Below, piece by piece: positions 43,865 to 54,147 of a stretch of 64,000 nucleotides of DNA. This DNA comes from Phormidium tenue FACHB-886 (GTDB lineage: Bacteria; Cyanobacteriota; Cyanobacteriia; Elainellales; Elainellaceae). Position 1 is the stretch's first letter. Each line of letters opens with the position of its first letter. The notes below the pieces were generated by a model, which was not told where the DNA came from, searched no databases, and was given only the letters and a program-made list of their open reading frames with translations. Position numbers and translations under genes: made by a program. The stretch covers positions 40,144-104,143 of the forward strand of contig NZ_JACXWX010000019.1 in NCBI RefSeq assembly GCF_014764505.1. Reading direction: 5' to 3'.

Positions 43865-45604
43865 TTAGTGGGGCGCTGGGTGAGGAGTAATCAGATCGCC
43901 TTGGCAAAACTCGACCAGCCAATCTTTGACGCGATAAGTCGCGCGGCAGTCGTCTTCGTTGTAGCGGAGGATAGCGTTCAGGAAAGACCGATCGCCAGTT
44001 TGCAGCCATTGGTCGTACCAGCAGATCGACTGAGCGCCATTTGCATCGGCATCGCGCCAGTCAAACCCCAGCCAGCGGGCGATCGGCTTCAAGGCATAGC
44101 TTTCTACCGGCAGAATTGCCACACGCGTCACCCGCTCATGCAGGTCTACAAAGCGAGTTAACAGTGGCTCTATCAGCGCGGCTGGGCTGCCGTAGTAATC
44201 CCCCAATCGCTTTACGGTCTGTACTTCATAGGGGCAGAAGTGAAAAATTGGTGCGTCGGGATATTGCCACACTAGCGCCAAGAACTGCTGCCAAACGGCT
44301 TCTTCCTCCTGCTGGTTTTCCGCCAGCAGCGGATAGAACGTCTCTGTCTGGGCAAGCCGATCGACCACCAGCACCCCATGCAGATAAACCAAATTTTTCT
44401 CAGGTGCCGCTTCAATATCGAAATAAAGCTCTATGGGAGCAGTCGGCAGTTCCAGCCTTGAGAGTAGTGGCACAGGCGGCTCTACCAGGGCATCGTAATG
44501 AGCGATCGCCTGGTCGTACAACGTTGCCTGCGCCTGTCGAATCAATCGGGTTGCCACCTGTGCACCAAATCCGGGTAGCGATTCTAGACGCTTGGGGGTG
44601 GCAGTGGCGATCGCCTCCAGCGTCACCAAACCCAATGCCTTGAGCTGAGCATAGCGGCTGGGCGTGACGCCGGGAAGCAAAGAGAGATGGCGATCGCGCT
44701 GGGCCAAATCATGGCAGTGACTAAACCAGTGGCAGAGATCGCAGCGGCTATGGGCAATAAAAACTTCTGGCTCCAGCGACTGCAACAGCGCTTCCATGCA
44801 GCTCTGCAGCAGTTCTTCCATGCGAGGGGCAACTTCTAGAAGATTGACGGCATAGGCGCCGCGCTGCCGCAGAATTAGCCAGCTCGTTTCTGACCAAATC
44901 CCCTGGATGCCCGCTAGTACGTAAGCATGGAACGCTGCCGCAATTTGGTAGTCCAGCTTCGGACGTTTGCCCAATCGAATATCCACCGGTACATAAACCC
45001 AGTCTCCCCAGATTGAATATCCGGGCTGCTTCACCAGTAAATCCGGGCAGCTAACCAGGTTAATGCCGTTCTCTAGCGCCAGCAGCAGCACACCCCCCGC
45101 GATTCGATCGACTCCCTGCTGCATCAGCGCTAGGGTTGCCTCTGCGCCAGCTAACCAGTCGCGTTTGGGGTAGTTTGGCTGTTCAAAAGGTGCTTCCGAC
45201 AGCACTTCGTGGCGGTGAATCAAGCTGTCTTGCCGGAGCTTAAGCAAATAGTCGGAGGGACGATCGCGCAGGGATGGATCGCCGCAGGCATCTAGAAAAG
45301 CTCGCCGAGGACAGCGCTGATAGTTGAACAGAAGCTCGTCGGTTAACCAAATCTCGCCTAACGTGGCAGCAGCGATCGGCGGCGGCAGCGTTGGCTCTGG
45401 CAGTGGGATGGTGGGCACCAGAACCAGGGAGGCGGGCGGGGTTCCCTCAGCCTCCGATAAGTTGGAGCGGTAGGGGTTAACCGACAAGAACCTCCATAGG
45501 GACGGGTGAGGGATGTGAGTTGCGTTGGGCTGGAATGAGGGACAGGAATGGAAGGCGCTGAACTGTTGCTCTAGGGTGGGATGTAGGGCGAGATGACTCT
45601 GCAA
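43865..45604 (-). CDS. TM0106-family RecB-like nuclease with DEDD exonuclease domain
   Basis: A 579-residue protein with two nuclease-like parts. Part one (about 90-300) resembles RecB/Cas4: a first Cys in NYQRCPRRAFLDAC, PD-type strand GDWVYVPVDIRLGKRPKLDY, and three further Cys in CDLCHWFSHC (C-x2-C-x5-C), as for a [4Fe-4S] site in AddB or Cas4. Then a helix-hairpin-helix, LESLPGFGAQVATRLIRQA (about 340). Part two (about 390-570) resembles an RNase-H/DEDD exonuclease: ELYFDIEA, FHFCPYEV and YNEDDCRA. Such proteins are annotated TM0106 family; function unknown but DNA repair or RNA processing is likely. The N-terminal 85 residues are Pro-rich. Confidence 0.88.
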   Translation of the reverse strand: MQSHLALHPTLEQQFSAFHSCPSFQPNATHIPHPSLWRFLSVNPYRSNLSEAEGTPPASLVLVPTIPLPEPTLPPPIAAATLGEIWLTDELLFNYQRCPRRAFLDACGDPSLRDRPSDYLLKLRQDSLIHRHEVLSEAPFEQPNYPKRDWLAGAEATLALMQQGVDRIAGGVLLLALENGINLVSCPDLLVKQPGYSIWGDWVYVPVDIRLGKRPKLDYQIAAAFHAYVLAGIQGIWSETSWLILRQRGAYAVNLLEVAPRMEELLQSCMEALLQSLEPEVFIAHSRCDLCHWFSHCHDLAQRDRHLSLLPGVTPSRYAQLKALGLVTLEAIATATPKRLESLPGFGAQVATRLIRQAQATLYDQAIAHYDALVEPPVPLLSRLELPTAPIELYFDIEAAPEKNLVYLHGVLVVDRLAQTETFYPLLAENQQEEEAVWQQFLALVWQYPDAPIFHFCPYEVQTVKRLGDYYGSPAALIEPLLTRFVDLHERVTRVAILPVESYALKPIARWLGFDWRDADANGAQSICWYDQWLQTGDRSFLNAILRYNEDDCRATYRVKDWLVEFCQGDLITPHPAPH

Positions 45605-45890
45605 GGCAGCGCGATCGTCTTACACCTGGCTGAGCCAACTGCAATTTGGTGAAACAAGCGCTGCGTTTTCGGTGAATCATCGTACTCACATACCTACCAA
45701 TCAGGTTCTGCTTGCCAATCAAGCCCTACTTGCGGATGAAATCTTCGTGGATGAAGCAAGTTTGTGACGTTTTGCTCAGTCCATGACTTTAGCTTTATCT
45801 ACGACTTTAGCCTGAATTCGCTAATTTGACCGAGCCAGTTCTGCAAATTTGAGAAAATGAGCGATGGAGATGTATCGCCCATCACTCACT

Positions 45891-48431
45891 TCATACAGCG
45901 TTTTCGGAAAGGGCTGGCGCATTTTCATCGGCAACTGGCAAGAAAGAAACGATAAGGTCTGTAATCTTCTCTTTCTTGTTGAGCTTGAGGACTCGCTCTC
46001 CTGCTTCTTCTCGTTTTTGAACGGGAACCTGACTGGGAAGCAGGCGTGCCATTCGATCGGCATCGGTTAATAGTTTCAGCTCAATTCCCTCTGAGGCAGG
46101 CGCAATGCCTGCTAGCGAGTCTTGCTTGTACTGTACCGCTTGCACACCGATATCCCCTCGGTTAATTGCTTTGATCAACCGGAGCGGCATTCGTTTCGCG
46201 TTGCCGTTGCTCGACATAAACAGCAGCTCATCTTTGTCTCTCAGTGTAATACAGCCAACTAGCTGGTCTTGCTTCGAAAGGCGCAAGGCAGACAGTCCTT
46301 GAGCAGTACGGCTCATCACCGGCAGCTGTTCATCATTGATGGTAAACCGCAGCACTCGCCCGCTGGAGGTGGCAAGCACAAGCTGTTCGCCTGCTTCGGC
46401 CAGGGTTACAAAGCGAAGTTCATCTGGATCCTTGAGCTTGAGGGCAGTCAGCCCGCGCCCTGATAGATTAGTGAACTCAGAGAGGGGCAGGCGTTTGATG
46501 CGTCCCTGCTGAGTCAGCATCACCAAATCCAGCGTTTTGATATCGTCTGGGAAAAGGACGAATTGCGTGACGATCGCCTCTGGGTTGCCATGCACATCCG
46601 CAGGCAGCAGCGTCACCAGCGGCGTTCCCTTAGACTGACGCGCCGTCACTGGAATATCCCCCACTTTGACGGTGTAGGCTTTGCCACTCTTAGTCAGCAC
46701 CAATAGCTCTTGCTCAGGGGTTGCCACTTCCACCAGCGTGGTGAAATCTTCTGTTTCTGTGACGGTTTGCAGCGGCTGTGGCTCCTGCTTTGCCTGCTGG
46801 CGCTGAAAGACTTTGGGTGCAAGGCGGCGGACATAGCCGCGCTGAGTAAACTCCAGCACCATTTCTAGATCTTCGACATCTTCATCTGCCATTAGCTGGG
46901 CGAGCTTAGCAGTTTCTGAGGTTTGTTCTTCAGCAGTCAAGAGACGAGTGCGGCGTGGGTCTGCATATTTGCGTTTGAGGGCGCGCAAGTCTTTTTTCAG
47001 CGCTTTCAGCAGCTCTTTACGGCTGCCGAGGAGCTGCTGGAGTTCGTTCATGCGCTGGATTAACTCGTCGTATTCCGTCTGGAGGTTTTGCCGTTCCAGA
47101 CCCGTCAGACGGCGTAGCGGCATGGCTAAGATCGCGTCGGCTTGGCGATCGGTAAACCCAATCTGCTCCTGCATCGTGGCTTTGGCGGTGCTGCCATCTG
47201 GAGCGTGACGCAGAATATCAATCACCTGATCGAGATGCTCCAGCGATCGCAGCAATCCTTCCAGCACATGCGCCCGACTTTCGGCTTTTTGCAGCTCGTA
47301 GCTGTATTGCCGAGTCAGCGTTTCTTCCCGGAAGGTGAGGAAGTGCTGTAGCAGATCTCGCAGGGGCATCTGGCGCGGCTGCCCCTCGGCAAGCGCCAGC
47401 AGAATCACGCCAAAGTTGCTCTGGAGGGGAGTCAGCTTATAGAGCCGATCGAGGATTTTGGCAGGCTGAGCTTCGCGTCTCAGCTCGATCACCACCCGCA
47501 TACCATCGCGATCGCTTTCATCGCGGATGTCAGCGATGCCTTCGACGCGCCCCTGATTCACCAATTCTGCAATTTTCTCGATCCAGGCTGCTTTATTGAC
47601 CTGGAAGGGAAGCTCGGAGACGACGATCGCCATACGGCGATGCCGACCGCGCCCCACCTGTACTTCTTCAAGCGACACCACCCCCCGCACCGGAATGCTG
47701 CCGCGTCCGGTGCGGTAAGCCTCCCGAATACCCTCGGTGCCAATAATCTGCCCGCCTGTGGGAAAGTCGGGAGCCGGAATCAGCCGGAACAGGTCATCAT
47801 CGGGCAGGTCAGGACGATCGATTAAAGCGATCAGCCCATCCACCACTTCGCCCAAGTTATGCGGCGGAATGTTGGTTGCCATACCCACCGCAATGCCAGA
47901 GCATCCGTTCAGCAGCAGAAAAGGCAGCTGGGCAGGTAGGACGATCGGCTCTTGCTGAGAATTGTCGAAGTTACCGATGAAATCCACTGTGGCTTCACCG
48001 ATCTCTGTCAGCATCGCCTCATTGCTGACGGGTGCGAGCCGAGTTTCGGTGTAGCGCATTGCGGCAGGTGGGTCATCATCCACCGAACCAAAGTTGCCGT
48101 GACCCTGCAGCAAGGGGTAGCGGCTGGAAAACTCCTGCACCATCCGCACCAGCGCATCGTAGACTGCCTGATCGCCGTGGGGATGATATTTACCCAGTAC
48201 ATCTCCCACAACGCGAGCACACTTCCGGTAGGGGCGATCGGGCGTTAAGCCAAGTTCGTGCATGGCGTAGAGGATGCGGCGATGCACAGGCTTCAAGCCG
48301 TCGCGCACATCGGGGAGTGCCCGCCCCACAATGACGCTCATCGCATATTCAAGGTACGATCGCTGGACTTCGATGTGAAGCGGGGTGGGAACGACCTGTC
48401 CAGAGGTTAGGATGTTCAACTGTTCTGACAT
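45891..48431 (-). CDS. gyrA: Type IIA topoisomerase subunit A (GyrA/ParC family)
   Basis: An 846-residue subunit that cuts and joins DNA, forming a complex with the GyrB/ParE ATPase. The 5Y-CAP domain shows [40 protein letters not shown] and [10 protein letters not shown] with the catalytic Tyr. The C-terminal half has the beta-pinwheel repeats. The GyrA box (QRRGGKG-like), expected directly after the first pinwheel strand RGYVRRLA, is replaced by [16 protein letters not shown] missing GyrA box means no negative supercoiling, so this may be the Topo IV-like paralog that many cyanobacteria carry next to true GyrA. Its name is therefore uncertain. It is followed on the opposite side by a response regulator. 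Confidence 0.93.
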   Translation of the reverse strand: MSEQLNILTSGQVVPTPLHIEVQRSYLEYAMSVIVGRALPDVRDGLKPVHRRILYAMHELGLTPDRPYRKCARVVGDVLGKYHPHGDQAVYDALVRMVQEFSSRYPLLQGHGNFGSVDDDPPAAMRYTETRLAPVSNEAMLTEIGEATVDFIGNFDNSQQEPIVLPAQLPFLLLNGCSGIAVGMATNIPPHNLGEVVDGLIALIDRPDLPDDDLFRLIPAPDFPTGGQIIGTEGIREAYRTGRGSIPVRGVVSLEEVQVGRGRHRRMAIVVSELPFQVNKAAWIEKIAELVNQGRVEGIADIRDESDRDGMRVVIELRREAQPAKILDRLYKLTPLQSNFGVILLALAEGQPRQMPLRDLLQHFLTFREETLTRQYSYELQKAESRAHVLEGLLRSLEHLDQVIDILRHAPDGSTAKATMQEQIGFTDRQADAILAMPLRRLTGLERQNLQTEYDELIQRMNELQQLLGSRKELLKALKKDLRALKRKYADPRRTRLLTAEEQTSETAKLAQLMADEDVEDLEMVLEFTQRGYVRRLAPKVFQRQQAKQEPQPLQTVTETEDFTTLVEVATPEQELLVLTKSGKAYTVKVGDIPVTARQSKGTPLVTLLPADVHGNPEAIVTQFVLFPDDIKTLDLVMLTQQGRIKRLPLSEFTNLSGRGLTALKLKDPDELRFVTLAEAGEQLVLATSSGRVLRFTINDEQLPVMSRTAQGLSALRLSKQDQLVGCITLRDKDELLFMSSNGNAKRMPLRLIKAINRGDIGVQAVQYKQDSLAGIAPASEGIELKLLTDADRMARLLPSQVPVQKREEAGERVLKLNKKEKITDLIVSFLPVADENAPALSENAV

Positions 48432-48688
48432 GCGGGGTGTATCCTTCGGGGGTGCGATGCGGGAAATCGGAGTTTTCTAGGTATTGGCTTCTTAACGTAC
48501 CATCACCAATAGCAGGGCTATACGTACATTTCACTTTAATTTCACAGTAGTATCAAACTGCAAGAAGCAAGATCATTCATCCTGAAAGTGTCAGTTCTAA
48601 TCTAAAGGAGCAACATTGCCCCAATAGAAATTCGTTACTTAACGCATTCGGTGAATTAGGCTTGGAAGAGGAAGATAGGAAAAGCACC

Positions 48689-49087
48689 ATGAAGACCGTT
48701 CTGATTGTGGAAGATGATTTGATCAACGCTCGCGTCTTTTCTAAGATTCTGACCAAACGGGGCGGCTTAGAAGTCCGGCATACGGAAAATGTCGATGAGG
48801 TGATGCAGATCGCTCAAGCGCACGAAGCTGACATCATCCTGATGGACGTATCCCTTTCGCACAGCATGTACCAGGGTAAACCCGTAGACGGGATTAAGAT
48901 CACGCAGATGCTAAAGGCTGACCCTCAAACCGCTGATTTACCCATCATCTTGGTGACAGCTCACGCGATGGAGGGCGATCGCGAACACTTCTTGCGGCAG
49001 TCCGGTGCAGATGACTATATCTCAAAGCCTGTGGTAGATCACCAACAGTTCGTTGATCAAATTGTGGCACTGCTGCCGCAAGATTAG
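48689..49087 (+). CDS. Single-domain response regulator (CheY/DivK type)
   Basis: A 132-residue receiver alone. The acidic pair is in VLIVEDDLINARVF, the phosphoacceptor is in DIILMDVSL near residue 53, the Thr is in ILVTAHAM near 92, and the Lys is in YISKPVV near 115. It has an insert after the phosphoacceptor (HSMYQGKPVDG). I chose ATG 48689, since AGGA lies eight bases upstream. Without an output domain it must act by protein binding or phosphotransfer. No kinase is adjacent. Confidence 0.92.
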   Translation: MKTVLIVEDDLINARVFSKILTKRGGLEVRHTENVDEVMQIAQAHEADIILMDVSLSHSMYQGKPVDGIKITQMLKADPQTADLPIILVTAHAMEGDREHFLRQSGADDYISKPVVDHQQFVDQIVALLPQD

Positions 49088-49251
49088 GCTTTTAGGATAT
49101 CTCAGAATCAAGTATCTATGTACTATTTTGCCAGAAATTTAGCAAGTAGAGCGATCAATTTTCTCTTGCTAAGGGAGACTCTACACTAAAGCCTAAAATA
49201 CTAAAGTCTAAAATCTAAAGCCTAAAGCGAGCTGCGTTTCAGGTTGCACTT

Positions 49252-49924
49252 ATGGTCGCTCAACCCTAGTCTGCAGCAGGAATTCTCTAGCCGCACAGAG
49301 ACAGCCGATTGCAGACAACACGGAACAATTTTGCTGGATCATGTTAATTCAGCAAAACTTAGAGCGGCTGTTTGCAGACGCTCCACAAATGTTCGTAGCA
49401 GGCGATCTACTTTAGCATCCCATCTACTTTGATATCCCGGAGGGAGAGCCTAAAGTTCGCACTGCGCTTGCTGTAATGGTAGCGATCGGCAAACCCAGAG
49501 GCAAGCGGGGCTCCTACCGGCAATGGTAGGAAGGCAATCTGGTGCCGCAGGTCGTTTTCGAGATTCTGTCGCCGGGTAACACCCAGACGGAAATGAATAA
49601 AAGCTTGCTCTCTACAATCGCTATAGCATCGCTACGGCGTTGAAGAATACTACCGCTATAACCCAGATAAAACAACTTAAGCGGTTGGCTGAGAGTAGAT
49701 GGAACTCAAATTTCATTGCTCCAATCGATCGCTGGGTCAGTCTTCGTTTAGGTATCCGGTTTGATTCTGCTGCTCTAGAGCTGCAAATTATTTGCCCTGA
49801 TAGCCAGCGGTTCCTAAACTACATGGAGATTGCCCAACGCGCTGAGCAAGAAAGCCAACGGGCACAGCAAGGAGGGTTTTATCCGCCTGCTCACTATGAG
49901 CTGTTGCATTCCTGTACGACCTGA
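49252..49924 (+). pseudogene. Decayed Uma2-family (PD-(D/E)XK-like) gene
   Basis: ATG 49252 opens MVAQP then stops. Later pieces in different frames read RLFADAPQMFVAGDLL, FDIPEGEPKVRT, VAIGKPRGKRGSYRQW, QVVFEILSPGN and GVEEYYRYNPD, then IAPIDRWVSLRLGIRF and FLNYMEIAQRAEQESQ. This is the usual order of Uma2 proteins, which are expanded in cyanobacteria and predicted to be restriction-like endonucleases. Several stops and frameshifts break it. A short intact frame (49640-49924) is only its C-terminal end. AT-rich CTAAAGYCTAAAAT repeats precede the gene (49184-49228). Confidence 0.8.
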
Positions 49925-50051
49925 ACTAGACTCAAATCGCTCCTCGGCTCCAAGATCGATCCTCTGCCACCAGTTCACAATTCTCGGTACACTAACAGAT
50001 TGGTTAGTATTTCCTTAATCTTTCAGATTTGCTTACGCACGAGGACATTGC

Positions 50052-51509
50052 ATGGCATCCATCCGCGAGTTGCATACTCAGCTCATTACCAAACAGCGAT
50101 CGGCAGTTGAATTGGCTCAAGCTGCGCTCGATCGCATTCAAGCCGTCGAACCGAAAATTCACAGCTTCTTGCAGGTGACTGGCGATCGCGCCCTTGAGCA
50201 GGCACAACAGGTGGATGCCAAAATTGCTGCAGGTGAAGAGGTTGGGCTGCTGGCGGGCATTCCGATCGGCATTAAAGACAACCTTTGCACGAAAGGCATC
50301 CCTACCACCTGTGCCTCCCGCATTTTGGAGAACTTTGTGCCGCCGTATGAGTCGACGGTTACTGGCAAGCTAGCTGCTGCCGGAGCCGTGATGGTGGGCA
50401 AAACCAATCTAGATGAGTTTGCGATGGGTGGCTCCACCGAGAATTCTGCTTTTCAGCCTACGGCAAACCCCTGGGATCTGGAGCGTGTGCCGGGTGGCTC
50501 GTCGGGTGGTTCAGCGGCAGCCGTGGCAGCAGGCGAGTGTACGGTAGCGCTAGGTTCAGATACGGGCGGTTCTATTCGGCAGCCTGCTTCGCTGTGTGGC
50601 ATTGTCGGCATGAAGCCAACCTACGGGCTGGTGTCCCGCTACGGGCTGGTGGCGTTTGCCTCCTCGCTGGATCAAATCGGTCCATTTGGGCGATCGGTCG
50701 AAGATGCTGCCATTTTGCTCAAAGAAATTGCCGGACACGACCCCAAAGATTCTACCAGCCTGAAAGTAGAGATTCCCGACTACCCTAGCTTGCTCAAGCC
50801 GGAGTTAGTCGGCAAGAAAAAGTTTCGGGTTGGCGTGATCAAAGAAACGTTTGGCGAAGGGCTTGATCCGCAGGTGGAAAAAGCCGTGCAGGAAGCGATC
50901 GCCCAATTCAAAGCGCTGGGCGCCGAGATCCAGGAAATCTCTTGCCCTCAGTTTCGGGCGGGCATCGCTGCCTACTACATCATCGCCCCCTCAGAGGCTT
51001 CTGCAAACTTGGCGCGGTATGACGGCGTTAAGTATGGCGCTCGCATCGAAAACGCGGATAACTTGATGGACATGTACACCAAGACCCGCGCTCAAGGGTT
51101 TGGAGCCGAGGTCAAACGGCGGATTATGATCGGCACCTATGCGCTGTCTGCTGGCTACTACGATGCCTACTACCTGAAGGCGCAAAAAGTGCGAACCCTG
51201 ATCAAGCAAGACTTTGAGAAAGCCTTTGCCCAAGTCGATGTGCTAGTTTGTCCAACTGCACCCACCACCGCCTTTAAAGCAGGGGAAAAGACAAACGATC
51301 CGCTGGGTATGTATTTGCTCGATTTAATGACCATTCCGGCTAATCTAGCAGGTCTACCCGGATTAAGCCTGCCTTGCGGCTTCGATGACAAAGGCTTGCC
51401 GATCGGCTTGCAAATTATTGGCAACGTGCTGCGCGAAGACTTAGTACTGCAAGCTGCCTACGCCTACGAACAGGCGACTGACTGGCACAGCCGATCACCG
51501 CACCTGTAA
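50052..51509 (+). CDS. gatA: Asp/Glu-tRNA(Asn/Gln) amidotransferase subunit A
   Basis: The 485-residue glutaminase subunit of GatCAB, which turns misacylated Glu-tRNA(Gln) or Asp-tRNA(Asn) into the correct aminoacyl-tRNA. Amidase signature: catalytic Lys in [13 protein letters not shown] near residue 78, first Ser in [15 protein letters not shown] near 153, nucleophile Ser in [16 protein letters not shown] near 177. The C-terminus [10 protein letters not shown] is typical. GatB and GatC are not adjacent, which is usual in cyanobacteria. A small membrane protein gene follows 47 bases later. Confidence 0.97.
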   Translation: MASIRELHTQLITKQRSAVELAQAALDRIQAVEPKIHSFLQVTGDRALEQAQQVDAKIAAGEEVGLLAGIPIGIKDNLCTKGIPTTCASRILENFVPPYESTVTGKLAAAGAVMVGKTNLDEFAMGGSTENSAFQPTANPWDLERVPGGSSGGSAAAVAAGECTVALGSDTGGSIRQPASLCGIVGMKPTYGLVSRYGLVAFASSLDQIGPFGRSVEDAAILLKEIAGHDPKDSTSLKVEIPDYPSLLKPELVGKKKFRVGVIKETFGEGLDPQVEKAVQEAIAQFKALGAEIQEISCPQFRAGIAAYYIIAPSEASANLARYDGVKYGARIENADNLMDMYTKTRAQGFGAEVKRRIMIGTYALSAGYYDAYYLKAQKVRTLIKQDFEKAFAQVDVLVCPTAPTTAFKAGEKTNDPLGMYLLDLMTIPANLAGLPGLSLPCGFDDKGLPIGLQIIGNVLREDLVLQAAYAYEQATDWHSRSPHL

Positions 51510-51556
51510 GTTTGAAAGCTAGAGTCTAGCCGTTGACAGCAAGACCCTAGACCCGG

Positions 51557-51931
51557 GTGATGACTAGACAATCCCTTTATGCATTAATCTTCTCGGGAAT
51601 GGGAGCCAACGGATTTTTATATCTCAGTTGGTTCCTGTTTCCTGCCAATCCCGATCGCATCGGCTATTGGTTTATGATCTACTTCATCATATTTCCGTTT
51701 CTTGCCCTTCTAGGGCTAATTTCGCTTCTGCGAAAGGATGCATTGCGTATCCCTATTGGGATCGGCGTTGCTCTGCTTCTTTACGTTGGTGTGTTAACGA
51801 TCGCAGCAAATTCTTATCAGCTAGGGTTAGCGTGGCTGTGGACTGGGTTGCCAGAACTCAGTTTTGTGCTGCTGCATGCTGCTTTGTTTGTGATGACGTT
51901 GGGCTGGCTGGTTGTTTCTCGGCGTCAGTAA
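51557..51931 (+). CDS. Small membrane protein of unknown function
   Basis: A 124-residue protein with four hydrophobic segments (SLYALIFSGMGANGFLYLSW, WFMIYFIIFPFLALLGLISL, IPIGIGVALLLYVGVLTIAA, LSFVLLHAALFVMTLGWLVV). I do not recognise a family. The start is GTG 51557 or ATG 51560. It is close behind gatA, so might share its transcript. No soluble loop or motif was noted. Confidence 0.6.
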   Translation: MMTRQSLYALIFSGMGANGFLYLSWFLFPANPDRIGYWFMIYFIIFPFLALLGLISLLRKDALRIPIGIGVALLLYVGVLTIAANSYQLGLAWLWTGLPELSFVLLHAALFVMTLGWLVVSRRQ

Positions 51932-52077
51932 GTTTGTAGATTTAGGGCACTGCTTGCTGGGCTAGAAATTTAACCTGTAGATTCCGGCACAAGGTGCCCA
52001 AGAGAATCAACGATCGCTTGCTCGTCTAAATTCGAACTCTTGATTATGCTTCAGGTACTCTGGTGGCTCTCAGACTG

Positions 52078-52740
52078 TTAATTCTCAGAACGAGTAGCTG
52101 ACCTGCGTTTTTGGGAAGAACCAGCAGCGCCCTTAGATAATTCCGCCTCTAGCCTTACGAGTTGGGCTTTCAAGGCAGCAAACTTTGCTGTAAGACTTTC
52201 ATAATGCTCTTTGTATTGAGCAGCTTCGTTGCTTAAGGCAGATGATTTTACAGCAGATTTGCTTCTATCCTGCAAGGGAACCTGGGTGATGGGTGCTATA
52301 GGCTGCATTTCCCAGGGTTTAACAGGTGTTCTGTAAACTGCACTCAGTATCGCTGCTAAAGCGTCTTTCGTCGATTCCTCTCGATCTAGCAAGCTTTTGG
52401 CAAGCTGTCTTGCACTTGTTAGCGAAAGCGAGCCTGTATTTAGTGCCTCATTTAGCTCTTGGTTAGTACAGTCCAACTCTTGGCGGTACTCACTCAGCAA
52501 TCTGTTAGCAGCACACAATTCCTGTTTCAGAGACTGGTTCTGCTCTGTCAAATGTTTTAGCTCTGCTTCAAGCTGGGCTGAATTTTTAGCGGCAACCCTA
52601 AACAGATCGGCAAAATGCAAGTTCTCGCTTTGCTGAAGCGCCTGTCTAAGCTTTTGCTGCTGGTGCTGCAGCTCTCCCTCAAGCGCAATACTACTGGCAA
52701 TCCAGGTTTGAACCTCTCGATTCGCTACATCTTCACTCAT
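52078..52740 (-). CDS. Coiled-coil protein of unknown function
   Basis: A 220-residue protein rich in Gln, Glu, Leu and Ala, with heptad-like coils at about residues 18-110 (LEGELQHQQQKLRQALQQSE, AELKHLTEQNQSLKQEL) and 170-205 (YESLTAKFAALKAQLVRLEA). The basic tail SQKRRSATRSEN could bind nucleic acid. No enzyme motif or membrane segment. I do not recognise a family. It stands alone on the minus strand with gaps on both sides. Confidence 0.6.
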   Translation of the reverse strand: MSEDVANREVQTWIASSIALEGELQHQQQKLRQALQQSENLHFADLFRVAAKNSAQLEAELKHLTEQNQSLKQELCAANRLLSEYRQELDCTNQELNEALNTGSLSLTSARQLAKSLLDREESTKDALAAILSAVYRTPVKPWEMQPIAPITQVPLQDRSKSAVKSSALSNEAAQYKEHYESLTAKFAALKAQLVRLEAELSKGAAGSSQKRRSATRSEN

Positions 52741-53008
52741 TGTGTCGTTAAGCCATCCTAATCAATTCAGCTTTCACCTGGCTTCCAACAACTCCTTTTG
52801 TAGGGATTGCGCAAGCTCTAATTCTTAGGAATGTAGTCAAACTTAATAAAGGAGGCGTCTACCTTAAGAGGGATCGCAGCTACTCTCCTCGCCTACAGGA
52901 GCATTTTGCGAAAAGATGCCGATGCGACATTAGACCTTGTAAAGTAACTTTAAAGTCTTAATAACTTCTAAAGGCAACAAATTAACTGCAGCAGACTACA
53001 GAGCTAGG
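52741..53008. other. Intergenic gap, nothing identified
   Basis: These 268 bases lie between two minus-strand genes: the coiled-coil gene's upstream region and the 3' side of the amidase. No gene or RNA seen. Confidence 0.3.
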
Positions 53009-53887
53009 CTATCGACTTGCCAAGCCCGGTCGAGGATATTGGTGCAGCAAATCATAAAACTTACGCCCGTCAAAGCTTCTTGGATCAATTCGAGAACCAG
53101 ATCGATCCACTCCTCGATGCGTCACCACTCGCTCGTCGGGAATTTGGGTTTGGGCAACCAGCCACGCTAACGATCGATACTGTTCATCGGTGTAGCCGCT
53201 GTGTGTGCTACTGCTGTTGCTGCCGTCAGACGGCGACTCCAAGGAGATGTGGTAAGCAAAATTGTTTACTGAAGGTGGATAGAGACGATGTGTCTTTACA
53301 GCTTCCACGCCGTTCTTTCCTTTAAAAGCAGAATTACCCGCACCAAAAGCTCGTTTTTCTGGTGGGACGACATAAATCACCGTGCCATCCCGCCGGATTA
53401 AACTGTGGTAACTCACTTGATCGTCCTCATTGGGATGGGGGGTTTGAAAGGTGTTAAGGGCGCTATCGGCAGACCACACAGTTTCATGTAGGACGACCAG
53501 CGGGTCGTTGTGGACCGCACGCCCGTTGATGTCTTTGACGAAGCGATCGCCATAGTTGCTAGGATCTGCCCAGGCGATCTCTTGACGAGGTGCATTTATG
53601 CCGCTTGTTGTAATGGCAGTCTGCACTCGCGATGAAGATGCCGTTGGATAGGGAATCTGACGCCACTCCGTAATCAGAGGGTCAGGAAACTCCTGTAGAT
53701 CGGGCAAGGGTGGAAACGCCAACTCCCTCTGTGCAGGTCTATCTTCAGCCTGTGCGGAGACAGGAGGAATATCAATCAAATTAACCCTAGTGATCGCCTG
53801 AATGCCACCTACTACCAGCACCAGCATCAATGCTGAAAACCCGACCGCCACTAGCCGCAACGCTACCGACTGCATATTAAACTTCAT
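53009..53887 (-). CDS. N-acetylmuramoyl-L-alanine amidase (amidase_2)
   Basis: A 292-residue wall hydrolase with an N-terminal anchor (LVAVGFSALMLVLVVGGI, about residues 12-28) and a zinc amidase domain at about 120-285. Zinc ligands: His in LVVLHETVWS near residue 132 and His in RVVTHRGVDRSGSRIDPRSF near 260; the Asp in RIDPRSFD is the likely third ligand. It cuts the amide bond between MurNAc and the peptide. I placed the start at ATG 53887 (MKFNMQSVAL), but two ATGs are close. This protein should lie in the periplasm, tethered to the inner membrane. It stands alone. Confidence 0.88.
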   Translation of the reverse strand: MKFNMQSVALRLVAVGFSALMLVLVVGGIQAITRVNLIDIPPVSAQAEDRPAQRELAFPPLPDLQEFPDPLITEWRQIPYPTASSSRVQTAITTSGINAPRQEIAWADPSNYGDRFVKDINGRAVHNDPLVVLHETVWSADSALNTFQTPHPNEDDQVSYHSLIRRDGTVIYVVPPEKRAFGAGNSAFKGKNGVEAVKTHRLYPPSVNNFAYHISLESPSDGSNSSSTHSGYTDEQYRSLAWLVAQTQIPDERVVTHRGVDRSGSRIDPRSFDGRKFYDLLHQYPRPGLASR

Positions 53888-54147
53888 ATACCCACTGCCC
53901 ACACCAAATAGACTACTATCCTCGCTTAACCTATCGATCCAATCAATCTCAACCGCTACACTTTCAGGCTTTTAGCCTACTCTGAGCAGCATCGATTCCG
54001 TCAGTAGAGTAAACTGGTGCTTTATTAAACTATTAAACTAGCAGCACAAGGTGACCGGATAAGCAAAAATACCTTTATGAATCTTCCCCGGACTTGATAA
54101 GATCCTAAAGCAAATCACTCAGTATATTCACCCTTCCCCCTCCCCTC

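Noticed and set aside
44041..44643. 200-codon plus-strand frame inside the RecB-like nuclease gene
   Set aside because: It is antisense to recognisable nuclease motifs and is low complexity.
47952..48334. Plus-strand frames inside the topoisomerase gene
   Set aside because: They are antisense to the highly conserved 5Y-CAP domain.
49640..49924. Short intact frame read as a separate small gene
   Set aside because: It is the C-terminal end of the decayed Uma2 gene and has no start of its own.
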